Assembly (NCBI RefSeq): GCF_007896845.1
Contig: NZ_VOHS01000003.1
Span: forward strand, 186,001-250,000
Length of the DNA: 64,000 nucleotides
Direction: 5' to 3'
DNA from: Chitinophaga pinensis
GTDB taxonomy: Bacteria > Bacteroidota > Bacteroidia > Chitinophagales > Chitinophagaceae
Shown: one piece after another, positions 33,709 through 44,500 of the stretch
Position numbering within the stretch: the first letter of the stretch is position 1
Layout of the letters: each line of letters begins with the position of its first letter
Translations under genes and position numbers: made by a program
Notes under the pieces: generated by a model
What the model was told of the DNA's origin: nothing
The model's input: only the letters and a program-made list of their open reading frames with translations
Databases searched by the model: none

Positions 33709-36700
33709 ATGAATATACAGGCTGTTTTACAACTGTACCAGCGAGACTCCCGCCTGCAACAGCTGGTGAAAGGGATACATTTGTCCGATCCACAATATTT
33801 TCAATTAACAGGATTAACCGGAAGTGCCACCACATTTGTAGCTGCGGGAGCTTGGGAAATGGCGAATTCCGTTAATCATCTTTTCATTCTCAATGATAGA
33901 GAAGAGGCCGCCTATTTTCATAATGACCTGGAGTCAATCACCCAGGGGCTGGACATCTTCTACTTTCCGGACTCTTTTAAAAAGGCCGGCTTCTTCAACG
34001 AGATCAACAGTAGTCATAGTATGCTGCGCACGGAGGCGCTGATGAAGTTCTCCGGCAATGCCGTACACAAAAAGGTATTAGTCACCTACCCCGAAGCACT
34101 CTGGGAAAAGGTAGCTGCTTCTGTTGCTTATACGGGCAACATGGTACAGCTGAAAGTTGGCGACGTACTGAAGGTAGATGACCTGCTGAATAAACTCGTT
34201 ACCTGGGGCTTTGAGTTCACTGACTTTGTGTATGAGCCGGGACAATATGCCCTGCGTGGAGGTATCCTCGATATCTACTCGTTTGGTAATGAAAAGCCGT
34301 ACCGTATTGAATTGTTTGGAGAAGATATCGACTCCATCCGTCTGTTTGATCCGGAAAGCCAATTGAGCGAACGTAAGCTGAATCAGGTGACGCTGATCGC
34401 CAATATGGATACACAGGGGCTGAAACACGAGAAAGCTTCCCTGCTGGACTTCCTGCCTGAAAATACCATCGTCTGGATGAAAGACCCCGGCTATGTACAG
34501 GAAGTGATCCTTCAGCTGGAAGAAAGACTGGATGCCTTCCTGCAGACAGGCCAACAGGTGAAGGTGGGTGATGACGATACAATCGCACTGGCAGAAGCTG
34601 ACTTTGTAAAGGCACATACGATGATGCAGGATCTGCTGCGCAGACACTGTATCGTATTTGGCAATCGCCAGTGGTGGGCAGATACCAATCGTTCTTTCAC
34701 ACCACTGAACTTTGAAACGCAGGAACAACCTGTCTTTAACAGACAGTTTGAAATGTTGATCAAAGATCTCGATGCACACAACAAAAACAAATACACACTT
34801 TTCATCTTCGCAGAAAATGCCCGTCAGCTGGAAAGGTTGCGTAGCATCTTTGAAGATCTGAAAGCTGATTTTACTTTCTTCCCGATCCCCTCTCCTGTCA
34901 GCCATGGCTTTATCGATCATTCTCTGAAACTGGTGTGTTATACTGACCACCAGATCTTCCAGCGTTATCATAAATACAAGGTTAAACAGGCCTACAACAA
35001 GAACAAAGCGATTACAATGAAAACCCTGCGTGAACTGCAGGCAGGCGATTTCGTAACGCATATCGATCATGGTGTAGGTGTGTATAGTGGTTTACAGAAG
35101 ATTGAAGTCGGTGGTAAAATGCAGGAAGCTATCCGTATTATCTACAAGAACAATGACCTCTTGTATGTAAACATCAACTCCCTGCATAAGATCAGCAAGT
35201 ATTCCGGCAAAGAAGGTGTTGAACCCCGTGTAAATAAACTGGGTAGTGATGCATGGGATAAGCTGAAAGAAAAAGCAAAAACACAGGTTAAGGATATTGC
35301 GAAAGATCTGATCCAGTTGTATGCTGCGCGTAAGGCCCAGACAGGGTTCCCTCACTCGCCGGATACCTATCTGCAAACAGAGCTGGAAGCATCTTTCCTG
35401 TACGAAGATACACCTGATCAGAGCAAAGCAACTGCTGACGTAAAACGTGATATGCAGTCGCCCGCTCCAATGGATCGCCTCGTGTGTGGTGATGTTGGTT
35501 TTGGTAAAACAGAAATTGCAGTACGTGCCGCATTTAAGTCTATCGTTGATGGGAAACAGGCTGCTGTACTGGTGCCTACTACAATCCTTGCATTCCAGCA
35601 CTATAAGACTTTCTCAGAACGTCTGAAAGATTTCCCCTGCACAGTCGATTATCTGAACCGTTTCAAATCGGCGAAAGAAAAGAAGGAAACATTGCAAAGA
35701 CTGGCCGAAGGAAAGATCGATATTATCATCGGTACGCATGCCCTGCTGAGTAAGGATGTGAAGTTTAAAGACCTCGGCGTAATGGTGGTCGATGAAGAAC
35801 AGAAATTCGGTGTAGCTGCAAAAGAAAAACTGAAGCAGCTGAAGATAAACGTAGATACATTGACGCTAACTGCAACACCTATACCGAGAACCTTGCAGTT
35901 CTCATTAATGGGTGCAAGAGACCTGTCAGTGATCAACACTCCTCCGCCTAACAGACAGCCGATAGAAACAGAAGTACACGTCTTTGATCATGATCTGATC
36001 CGTGATGCGATTTACTACGAAACAGAGCGTGGTGGACAGGTATACTTTGTATACAACCGTGTGAAAGGTTTAGGTGAAATGAGCAGTCTGATCAAAGGTC
36101 TGTGTCCTGATCTTTCTATTGCTACTGCGCATGGTCAGATGGAAGGTCATCAGCTGGAAGAAGTGATCCTCGACTTTATCGATCGCAAATATGATGTACT
36201 GGTGTGTACTAATATCGTAGAAAGCGGTGTGGATATTCCGAATGCCAATACGATCATCATCAACAATGCGCATCACTTTGGATTGAGTGATCTGCATCAG
36301 CTACGTGGACGTGTAGGACGTAGTAATAAAAAAGCATTCTGTTATCTGCTGGCTCCTCCTATCAGTACATTGCCCGGCGATAGCCGCAAGCGTCTGCAGA
36401 CACTGGAACAACATAGTGAGCTGGGTAGTGGATTCCAGATTGCAATGCGTGACCTTGATATCCGTGGAGCAGGTAATCTCTTAGGGGGTGAACAAAGCGG
36501 ATTCATGGCAGAGATAGGCTTTGATATGTATCAGAAGATCCTTGATGAAGCGATCCGTGAGTTGAAGCAGAATGAATTCCGTGATCTCTTTAAAGATCAG
36601 CTGGAAGAGAAGAAAGACTTCGTCAGTGACTGTACCATCGATACTGATCTGGAGATATTGATTCCTGACAGTTATGTGGAAAGTATACAGGAGCGTCTGA

Positions 36701-37089
36701 ACCTTTATCAGGAGCTTGATAATATCACGCTTGAAAGTAAACTACAGGCATTTGAAGTAGAAATGCAGGACCGTTTCGGACCGGTACCAGAGCCGGTAAA
36801 AGACTTGTTCTGTATGATTCGTTGTCGTTGGATGGCGATCAAATTAGGATTCGAAAAAATGATGCTGAAAGAGGAAAAATTGCGTTGTTATTTCATCAAC
36901 AATCCTGATTCTCCTTACTTCGAATCACCGACTTTCAATCATATTCTTACTTATCTGCAAACGAGAGTGAACAATGCAAAGCTCAGACAGGTAGGAAAGA
37001 ACTTTATGCTGGTGGCAGATAAGATAGCGACGATGAGTGACCTGCACGATTTTCTGAAGAATATGGAAGAAGCAAGAAATGAGAAATAA
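33709..37089 (+). CDS. mfd: Transcription-repair coupling factor
   Basis: Mfd removes RNA polymerase stalled at DNA lesions and recruits UvrAB. Domains in order: UvrB-like N-terminal module (about 1-340), the CarD-like RNA-polymerase-interacting domain (about 440-510, GDFVTHIDHGVGVYSG), RecG-like translocase with Walker A (CGDVGFGKTE, about 594), DEEQ box (about 694), LTATPIPRT and the RLRGRVGRSNKKAFCYL motif VI region, and the C-terminal TRCF domain. Length 1126 aa is complete. Confidence 0.97.
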   Translation: MNIQAVLQLYQRDSRLQQLVKGIHLSDPQYFQLTGLTGSATTFVAAGAWEMANSVNHLFILNDREEAAYFHNDLESITQGLDIFYFPDSFKKAGFFNEINSSHSMLRTEALMKFSGNAVHKKVLVTYPEALWEKVAASVAYTGNMVQLKVGDVLKVDDLLNKLVTWGFEFTDFVYEPGQYALRGGILDIYSFGNEKPYRIELFGEDIDSIRLFDPESQLSERKLNQVTLIANMDTQGLKHEKASLLDFLPENTIVWMKDPGYVQEVILQLEERLDAFLQTGQQVKVGDDDTIALAEADFVKAHTMMQDLLRRHCIVFGNRQWWADTNRSFTPLNFETQEQPVFNRQFEMLIKDLDAHNKNKYTLFIFAENARQLERLRSIFEDLKADFTFFPIPSPVSHGFIDHSLKLVCYTDHQIFQRYHKYKVKQAYNKNKAITMKTLRELQAGDFVTHIDHGVGVYSGLQKIEVGGKMQEAIRIIYKNNDLLYVNINSLHKISKYSGKEGVEPRVNKLGSDAWDKLKEKAKTQVKDIAKDLIQLYAARKAQTGFPHSPDTYLQTELEASFLYEDTPDQSKATADVKRDMQSPAPMDRLVCGDVGFGKTEIAVRAAFKSIVDGKQAAVLVPTTILAFQHYKTFSERLKDFPCTVDYLNRFKSAKEKKETLQRLAEGKIDIIIGTHALLSKDVKFKDLGVMVVDEEQKFGVAAKEKLKQLKINVDTLTLTATPIPRTLQFSLMGARDLSVINTPPPNRQPIETEVHVFDHDLIRDAIYYETERGGQVYFVYNRVKGLGEMSSLIKGLCPDLSIATAHGQMEGHQLEEVILDFIDRKYDVLVCTNIVESGVDIPNANTIIINNAHHFGLSDLHQLRGRVGRSNKKAFCYLLAPPISTLPGDSRKRLQTLEQHSELGSGFQIAMRDLDIRGAGNLLGGEQSGFMAEIGFDMYQKILDEAIRELKQNEFRDLFKDQLEEKKDFVSDCTIDTDLEILIPDSYVESIQERLNLYQELDNITLESKLQAFEVEMQDRFGPVPEPVKDLFCMIRCRWMAIKLGFEKMMLKEEKLRCYFINNPDSPYFESPTFNHILTYLQTRVNNAKLRQVGKNFMLVADKIATMSDLHDFLKNMEEARNEK

Positions 37090-37106
37090 CGCCGCATTGG
37101 TCTATA

Positions 37107-37148
37107 AAAAAAGGATGGCTCTTCACTACTGAAGAGCCATCCTTTTTT
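37107..37148. terminator. Bidirectional terminator between mfd and the PKD/T9SS gene
   Basis: An 18-bp perfect stem (37107-37124 with 37131-37148) has A6 and T6 at its ends and a 6-base loop. Confidence 0.9.
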
Positions 37149-37166
37149 ATATTATTTATCCTGATG

Positions 37167-39119
37167 TTACCTTACAATTGTCACCGTTCCCCTCCTGTTA
37201 AATATTTGTCCTCTGTAATCCGTTCCCTGTATCATCCATACATAGGTGCCTGCCGGCATCTGCTGCCCTTTATAGGTACCATCCCAGCCCGTAGAAAGCG
37301 ATTGCGTGCGGAATACCTCCTGTCCCCATCTGTTCCACACACAGAAGAAATCCAGTGTTGCAACACCCGGAGAAATGGCTCTGAAAATATCGTTTAAGCC
37401 ATCATTATTCGGAGAGAATGCAGTAGGGACATAAAAGTCCGGACCGGCATATACCTTAATGTGTATCGTATCCATATCAATACAGCCCTGCGGCGATGTG
37501 ACTGTCAGATAATATGTCTGATCATTATTCAATATAGCCGTCGGATTGGCGGTATAAGGATCTGTGAGGCCATTATCAGGTGCCCAGCTGAATTGCAGGT
37601 TATTACCGCTGGTAATGGCTTGTAGCTGTAAGGGTTGTCCACGGGCAATGAGTGTATCATTTCCCAGATCCAGTTTGATATCAGATACGGTTACGGGTAT
37701 GTAGGCCGTATCCGAGAAGCAGCCTTTGGTACTGAGCACATGTAAAGAGGCTTCATATTCTCCTCCCTCCGGATAGATATAATCGATATTTTGTACTGTC
37801 TGCTTTTGTCCGTTACCCATATCCCAATACCACTGCGCCAGCGGAATAGCAGGTGTTAGATCTGTTCCCGTAAATGCAACAGGTTCTCCGATGCACACGC
37901 TTTCACCTGCAGCGGCAATCTCTGGCGTCGTATATACGTTGACAGTTTTGGAGATCTCTGCACCACAACCTTCAGAACTGGTCACCTGCAATTTTATGGT
38001 GTATGTGCCTGTATTATCATAGCTGAATACGGGTGTCTGTGTTGTCGCAATAGTACCGTTGCCCATATCCCATACCCATTGACGCAATGTGCCCACGTCC
38101 AGTTTTGTCTGGTCTGTGATATTAACAATGCGGCCTGTACAAAGGGAATCGTAAGAGAAATCAGGGATAGGATAGCTGCCAATGGTAATATCTTGTTTCA
38201 TCGTATCAGATACACAGCCGCTGTTATCTTCTATGAGCAGTTTCACCTGATACTTACCCGGTTTGGCGTATTGATGTGGTGGAGGATCGGGTACAGAAGC
38301 GGTAGTGCCATCTCCGAAATCCCAGCGCCAGCGCGTGATACTGCCAAATGATTTCGAGTTGTCTGCAAAGACAATGGCGGAACCATCACAGAAAAGTTGG
38401 TTGCTGTTAAATTCCAGCTGGGGACGTAATGCAGCACAGAACTGTTGTTTGTTGGACGCTCCGCCGGTGGCAGCACCAAAGCCCCAGAATACCATCGGAT
38501 CACCGCCAAACACTTCTGCTACGAGATCTTTCTGTATACTTAAACGCAGAGAATCATCCATGCTCACTTCCAGTTGTTTGGATGCCGCATCCCATTTAAT
38601 ATGAAAGATGTGCCAGTTACAGTCCTCAATGTTATCGTTGTTTGCCAGCGCTGTAACAGGGCCTGCAAGATTATTGGCGCTGCTGTGTGAAATGTCTCCG
38701 TTGATCTGGATAGATACGTGATCGTAGTAAGGATCGCCATCATCCATATTCTGCCAGGTATCTATAATAACGCCGAGAGAAGGTCTGATATTCTGAAAGC
38801 CTATGCCCTGACCTGTGGCCCCAAGGTTTGTTCCCTGCGTTTGCAGAATAAAACCGATCCCATCTGCACCGTTTTCATCTTTACAACCCAGGTTTACATC
38901 AAAATAATAATCAAAGGAATTATTCAGGCTGATCTTATTCTTATTCCATACTGTACCGCTCGAAGTACCCTGATCTTCTGTAAGCACATAACAATTACAT
39001 GTCCGTTGTGTCGCTGCCCCATTCAATATATATGGGGTCTGTAGTTGAGCATGTACCGGTGTATGGGATAAAAAAAGAAGCCAGCACAATCCTGCAATAA
39101 GCAACAATGCTCTGGTCAT
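37167..39119 (-). CDS. Secreted L-type lectin/PKD protein with type B T9SS sorting domain
   Basis: This is an extracellular or cell-surface adhesin-like protein exported by Sec and then the type IX secretion system. Signal peptide (about 1-24), legume/L-type lectin-like domain (about 30-235, GADGIGFILQTQG, PSLGVIIDTWQN), three PKD domains (WRWDFGDGT, WVWDMGNGT, WYWDMGNGQ; about 240-490), one more Ig-like segment, and a C-terminal gliding-motility-associated/CHU_C sorting domain (YVPTAFSPNNDGLND, WNRWGQEVF). Ligand is unknown. It lies between terminators and is probably monocistronic. Confidence 0.9.
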   Translation of the reverse strand: MTRALLLIAGLCWLLFLSHTPVHAQLQTPYILNGAATQRTCNCYVLTEDQGTSSGTVWNKNKISLNNSFDYYFDVNLGCKDENGADGIGFILQTQGTNLGATGQGIGFQNIRPSLGVIIDTWQNMDDGDPYYDHVSIQINGDISHSSANNLAGPVTALANNDNIEDCNWHIFHIKWDAASKQLEVSMDDSLRLSIQKDLVAEVFGGDPMVFWGFGAATGGASNKQQFCAALRPQLEFNSNQLFCDGSAIVFADNSKSFGSITRWRWDFGDGTTASVPDPPPHQYAKPGKYQVKLLIEDNSGCVSDTMKQDITIGSYPIPDFSYDSLCTGRIVNITDQTKLDVGTLRQWVWDMGNGTIATTQTPVFSYDNTGTYTIKLQVTSSEGCGAEISKTVNVYTTPEIAAAGESVCIGEPVAFTGTDLTPAIPLAQWYWDMGNGQKQTVQNIDYIYPEGGEYEASLHVLSTKGCFSDTAYIPVTVSDIKLDLGNDTLIARGQPLQLQAITSGNNLQFSWAPDNGLTDPYTANPTAILNNDQTYYLTVTSPQGCIDMDTIHIKVYAGPDFYVPTAFSPNNDGLNDIFRAISPGVATLDFFCVWNRWGQEVFRTQSLSTGWDGTYKGQQMPAGTYVWMIQGTDYRGQIFNRRGTVTIVR

Positions 39120-39341
39120 AGGCTAATACTGTGTCAGTAAAATAAAAAAAATAATCAGTGTAACATATCCCCGACTTACACGTTACAGGCAGATACTCCA
39201 TATATCTTTAATCATAAAGTGTTGAGCACTGGTATACTGGGAAAATATTTTTTTACCCCTTTATGGAATCGGGATATTTTATCGCATCATATAGGCAAAC
39301 AACGGAAACTAATATTCATTTTAACATCAAATCACAACAGT

Positions 39342-40046
39342 ATGAAAAAGGTAATGTTTTTACTGGCAGGAATACTCGTAGCAACTTTCAGTCAGGCACA
39401 GCAGACAGACAACAGGCCTCCTGTTAAGAAAATTGAAGTAACAGGCTCCGCAGAGATCGAAATCACTCCCGATGAGATATACCTCGATATCTCCCTGCGC
39501 GAGTTCAAAAATAAAACAACTAAAGTAGACATGAATACACTGGAACTCCAGTTACAGAAAGCAGTAAAAGAAGCTGGTATCCCTGCCGGTGATCTGACTA
39601 TTGCCAATGTATTTGGTACTAACTATGACCAGTGGTGGACTAAAAAAAAGAAAGATCCTGATTTCATGGCGCGTAAACAATACCGTCTTAAACTGAGCAA
39701 CCTTGATAAAGTAAACAGCATTCTGGGTGGTGTAGATGATGAAGGTATTGAAAGCGTAAACATCAGCAGCTATACACACAGTAAAATGGAAGATTACCGC
39801 AAACAGGTAAAAACCAAAGCTTTACAGGCTGCTAAAGCAAAAGCTACCTATATGCTGGAAGCAATCGGTGACAACATCGGTGGTGTATTGGAAGTACAGG
39901 AAATCAACACTGACAACTATGCAGATGTTCAGCCAGTGGCTTTCTCTAATGCCCGTTTAATGGCAGCTGATGCAGTGGCAGATCCTGCTGCTTTCAAGAA
40001 AATAAAAGTACGTGCAGAAGTAAGAGCGGTGTTCTTCATCAAATAA
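39342..40046 (+). CDS. SIMPL (DUF541) domain periplasmic protein
   Basis: This is a secreted protein of the SIMPL family, whose members (E. coli YggE, Brucella BP26) have roles in oxidative stress or envelope assembly that are not well defined. The start is placed at ATG 39342 because it gives a good signal peptide (MKKVMFLLAGILVATFSQAQ); the upstream frame extension has none. The domain starts with IEVTGSAEIEITPDEI and ends in the KIKVRAEVRAVF strand. Monocistronic, with a terminator after it. Confidence 0.88.
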   Translation: MKKVMFLLAGILVATFSQAQQTDNRPPVKKIEVTGSAEIEITPDEIYLDISLREFKNKTTKVDMNTLELQLQKAVKEAGIPAGDLTIANVFGTNYDQWWTKKKKDPDFMARKQYRLKLSNLDKVNSILGGVDDEGIESVNISSYTHSKMEDYRKQVKTKALQAAKAKATYMLEAIGDNIGGVLEVQEINTDNYADVQPVAFSNARLMAADAVADPAAFKKIKVRAEVRAVFFIK

Positions 40047-40066
40047 TTACTGTCGCATAAATAGAA

Positions 40067-40101
40067 AAAGGGAGCATGCTTGACAGCTGCTCCCTTTATT
40101 T
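40067..40101. terminator. Terminator after the SIMPL gene
   Basis: AAAGGGAGCA (40067-40076) pairs with TGCTCCCTTT (40088-40097), followed by ATTTTT; it lies between convergent genes and can serve both. Confidence 0.75.
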
Positions 40102-40121
40102 TTGTTACATATCCATCTATA

Positions 40122-41513
40122 TCAGCTATCCCACCATATTTTGTCGGTGAGTTTTGCTTTTTGTAAATCCTGTGGATTGGCACTGATCTCATTCAAAGGA
40201 TACAGGAACCTGCGGGGCAGACTTGTAACCGTATTATTAGGGATCATTTTCAATGCCGGATAACCCGTACGTCTCCAGTCTGTATAATTTTCTACAGAGA
40301 GGAAATTAGCGGTCGCTTTTTCTTCAATAATCAGTTGCAGAGCGTTATTCGCAGTCAGTACCCCCCTTTTAGATAAGAAAGTCTTTGCGGCTGCGCTGTT
40401 GGTATCAACGCCGAGTTTAAGGATATTACCAGCTACAGCCTGTCTGAATGCCGGTTGAGCAGCGTCATAACCTGAAGTGATATAGTTGGCTTCTGCTTTC
40501 AGAAATAATGCTTCTGCTGCATTTAATATATAGACCTTTGATCCGATAGCACCATAGAAGTTACCGGCCACAGAAAAGTCCTGTAATGCACCGGCGCCGG
40601 TACCAATCACATTGCCATTGTATTTACCGGTATTCTCAGCTTTACTCACCAGATATGGCAGACGGGGATCTGCATATTTCGTCAGGGAGTCTACATAATG
40701 TGATGACAATACTAATGTAGAGGTGTTATAAAAATGCAGATACCACGCGTTAGATGAAGTGGAGGAACCATTGTAACTGAATGCACAGTCATCCTCATTA
40801 CTGCTCATACCGTTGCTGAGTGCCGTCAGTGCAAGATTAGCCTGTGTTTTTGCGTCATATCCCGGTGCTTTTGTAAGGTGCATATAATACCGCGCTTTCA
40901 ACGTATACGCCATCTTTATCCACTTGCTCATATCACCGGCATAGTAATAATCATCTGTGCCGGGTGTGCTGCCTGCATCTGATTGCAATTGTGTGATGGC
41001 TTCGTCAAGTAATGATTGTATGCTCTTGTAAACATCTTCCTGTTTATCGTAAGCCGGTGTGGTATTGCCTGTGCCGGCAAAAGCGGTTGAATTGGGAATA
41101 TCTCCCCACAGATCAGTTGCAGTGCCTAATGTATAGGCTTTTAATACTTTGGCGATGCCCGCGTATTTAAGATTACCATTGGCACTGGCCTGCTTATCCA
41201 ATATAGTAACGTTGTTCAGCACAACAACATAGAATGAATTCCAGAAGTCGTCGAAATTCGAACTGGTCACCATGTAATTGGCTGTATTGGGCATCGGCTG
41301 ATTAGGCACACAGTTCTGCATCCACTGATTTACCAGTGTGGCGGCATTCCCTGCGGCTATATATTGGGAGACACCTGCTTCGAGTGGTGCCAGTAAAAGC
41401 GATTCTGACACATCAGAAGGCACGTTTGGATTCTGGTTGACATCAAGGTACTTGCTGCAGGCAGACAGTGTTATACCCGCCAGCAATGCTATAATTGTGA
41501 ATGGTCTTTTCAT
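40122..41513 (-). CDS. susD: SusD/RagB-family surface lipoprotein (SusD-like_2 type)
   Basis: This is an outer-membrane lipoprotein that caps the SusC channel and binds substrate. Lipobox C19 (LSACSKYLDVNQNP) is followed by the tetratricopeptide-like SusD fold (NNVTILDKQA, KVLKAYTLGTATDLWGDIP, EALFLKAEANY, IEEKATANF) and a C-terminal RRFLYPLNE. It is 463 residues and follows susC by 13 bp. No polysaccharidase, sulfatase or sensor gene is nearby, so the ligand cannot be named. The symbol denotes the family only. Confidence 0.92.
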   Translation of the reverse strand: MKRPFTIIALLAGITLSACSKYLDVNQNPNVPSDVSESLLLAPLEAGVSQYIAAGNAATLVNQWMQNCVPNQPMPNTANYMVTSSNFDDFWNSFYVVVLNNVTILDKQASANGNLKYAGIAKVLKAYTLGTATDLWGDIPNSTAFAGTGNTTPAYDKQEDVYKSIQSLLDEAITQLQSDAGSTPGTDDYYYAGDMSKWIKMAYTLKARYYMHLTKAPGYDAKTQANLALTALSNGMSSNEDDCAFSYNGSSTSSNAWYLHFYNTSTLVLSSHYVDSLTKYADPRLPYLVSKAENTGKYNGNVIGTGAGALQDFSVAGNFYGAIGSKVYILNAAEALFLKAEANYITSGYDAAQPAFRQAVAGNILKLGVDTNSAAAKTFLSKRGVLTANNALQLIIEEKATANFLSVENYTDWRRTGYPALKMIPNNTVTSLPRRFLYPLNEISANPQDLQKAKLTDKIWWDS

Positions 41514-41526
41514 GTTGCGTAGTTTA

Positions 41527-44500
41527 CTAGAACGTGAATTTTAATGTGCAGTCAAATGAACGGGCTGTCGGCGCGGAGAAAGTATAGACGCCCAATCCGC
41601 CATTACCGGCGCCCCATGAGTTTACCTCGGGGTCTCCACCGGTAAATGTTTTGTCTTTATGTATCCACAGATTCCGGCCTGTCAGTACGATAGAAGCATC
41701 TTTGAATGGAATGCGTCCTGTAGCGCCTTTTCTGAAAGTATAGGAAAGGCTCACGTTACGTAGTTTGATATAGGATGCATTCTGAATAAATGCTTCTGTA
41801 ATACCACTGATCTGCTGGAAATACGCCTGTCCTGTCACTACCTGTTTATTAGGCGCATTGTTTGCATCACTGACGCCAGGTACGACTCTGTCCTCCCGCT
41901 TTTCTGTTTGTTTTGAGCTACCATAATAGAGCCCATATCCATCATCTGAGTTCAGTATATCACCGCCTTGTTTGGTGTCGAAAAAGAAGCTTAAATTGAA
42001 TTGTTTGTAGCGGAACTGATTGGTGATACCTCCTATCCAGTCAGGAGTGATATTTCCTACTACGTCAAATTCGCCGGAGGCGTAAGGTAATCCCGCTTCA
42101 TTGATGCGTAACTGCCCATCTGCTGTACGGGCATATTTCGTACCGAAGATCAATCCCCATGGCTCTCCTTTTTTGGCATAAATACTGCCGATACTCGTCT
42201 GATCCAGATCAGGACTGATTTCTTCTACTTGCTGTTTCAGTTTTGTGTAGTTGATGGTAACATCCCAGCTGAAGTCTTTGGTAACAACAGGTGTTAAATT
42301 CAATAATACTTCTACACCTTTGGTAGACATCTTCGCAGAGTTGATCGTTGTGCTGGCATAACCTGTAGAATTGGCCAGTGAGATGTTTTCAACAATACCC
42401 TGCGTCATACGTCTGTTAAAGTAAGAGGCTTCCAACCCGATCCTGCTTTTAAACATTTTCATTTCCAGTCCCAGTTCATACTCTTTCTGCAATTCGTTTT
42501 TCAGATTCGGGTTGCCTAGTGAAGAACTGATCAGGAAACCATTCTGGCCGTTATAAGGGAAAGTGAGATTGCTGCTGACGTCTCCATAAATGGTAGCCTG
42601 ATAGTATGGAGTAGTGGTGGCATATGTTTTCACGTTGTCATTACCCACAGATGCGAAAGAGGCTCTTATTTTACCAAAATTGATCACTTCTTTCAGTTTG
42701 TCTTTGAATAATTCTGAAAAGATGAATCCACCTGCTACAGAGCCATAGGGGTAATATCTGTTTTCGGAAGATAATACAGAGCTACCATCATATCTTCCTG
42801 TCAGAGACAATACCAGCATGCGGTTGTAATCCACTTCTGCCTGCGCATAGAAGCCTGTTTTTCTTCTCAGATATTCTGTGCCGGTATAAGTGATGGAAGA
42901 AGCACTGGCCATGTTATAATAGCCCGGTTTTGCCAACCCCAGACCTAATGCTGTCATGAAGTCGCCGTGTTCTGAATAGACATTGTTACCTAACAGGAGA
43001 CTGACATTTGTGTTGTTGAATTGTTGTCTCAGCTGAACAATGAAATCATGGTTAAACTGCCGGAAGTTTTTGTTGTTGTAATACGTCAATCCTGTCGCGT
43101 AAGTAATATCATTTGTATTGACGTGATAGGTCTGCTGATCGGTGTAGATATCTGCGCCGGCACGTTCAGTGACGGATAGCCATTCAAACGGTGTATATAC
43201 AAAAGTAAATACCGGCAGGAATCTGTTGACAACAGTTGTATTCAATATATTGTCCAATACCCAGTAAGGATTATTACGGCTGTAACGATAGAGACGCTGT
43301 GAGCCATCTGGATTCAGTGCCGGTTTCAGATCATAAGATACAGGTGCTGTGAAGATCGTCCATAGTGGAGATTCCAGCCCGTATCCTTCCGGTACTTTTT
43401 TGTTGTTGGCGGTACTGTATGTCAACTGAAAAGTAGCGTTTAATTTATCTATGATCTGTGTGTTGTATTTGGTGAATACACTGTGACGTTTGTACGAAGT
43501 AACCGGAATAGTTCCCTTCTGATCAAAGTAGGAATAAGACATGAAATAATTGGATGTAGCACCACCACCTGATACACTGACTGTACTATTGGAAGTTACG
43601 CCTGTCCGGAAGAATTCTTCCAATGGGTTGTGTGGTTTTATTTTTTGTCCGTTCACCGTTAAGGTATCCATGCGCGGTCCCCATGAGGTACTGCTTTTCA
43701 TGGTTTCTCCGTCATAGAATACGCCTTTATCGCCCTGTGCATAGAGGTATTGGCGATCAGGGAAAATGGTTCTTTCAAAAGATAAACCGGATGATAATGT
43801 CACCACTGGTTTGCGACCGGCAGCTCCTTTTTTGGTAGTAACCAGTACGACGCCGCGTGCACCGGCCGAACCGTATAAAGCGGTAGCGGCAGCACCTTTT
43901 AATACGTTAATACTTTCAATGGTAGCAGGGTCAATATCGGCCAGTCTGTTAGTACCTGAACCACCGTTATAGGTACCACCACTTTCGTCATTATTGATAG
44001 GTACACCATCCATAACAAACAATGCCTGATTTTCTCCTGAAATGGAGGTAATACCGCGGATGACTATACGTGCAGAACTACCCGGCATACCAGATGAGCT
44101 GGTGATCTGTACCCCTGCTACTTTTCCGGTTAGTGAGTTTAACACATTTGGTTCTTTTGCGCGTAATATTTCGTCACTTTTTACTTCCTGTGCACTGAAT
44201 GTAAGATTCCTTTTTTCCTTCTTTACACCCAATGCGGTCACCACTACTTCATTCAGATCACTGGCGTTTTCTGTCAGTGTAATGTTGAAGTGTTGTTCAC
44301 CACTGATAGGAATCTCCTTTAGGTTATATCCGACAGCGCGGATAATAAGTATTGCATTGGGGGATACTTCCAGTTTAAACGAGCCATCCTGCGCAGTAGT
44401 TGTCCCTTTTGAAGTGCCTTTGATGATGACGGAGGCGAAGCTGATCGGCTGCTTTTTTTCATCGGTCACCGTTCCATCTATTCCCCTTGTTTGTGCTATT

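Noticed and set aside
34078-35601. Long minus-strand frames inside mfd (330 and 169 aa)
   Set aside because: Antisense shadows; the plus frame is unmistakable Mfd.
39219-39341. N-terminal extension of the SIMPL protein
   Set aside because: The signal peptide begins at 39342; the extension is not protein-like.
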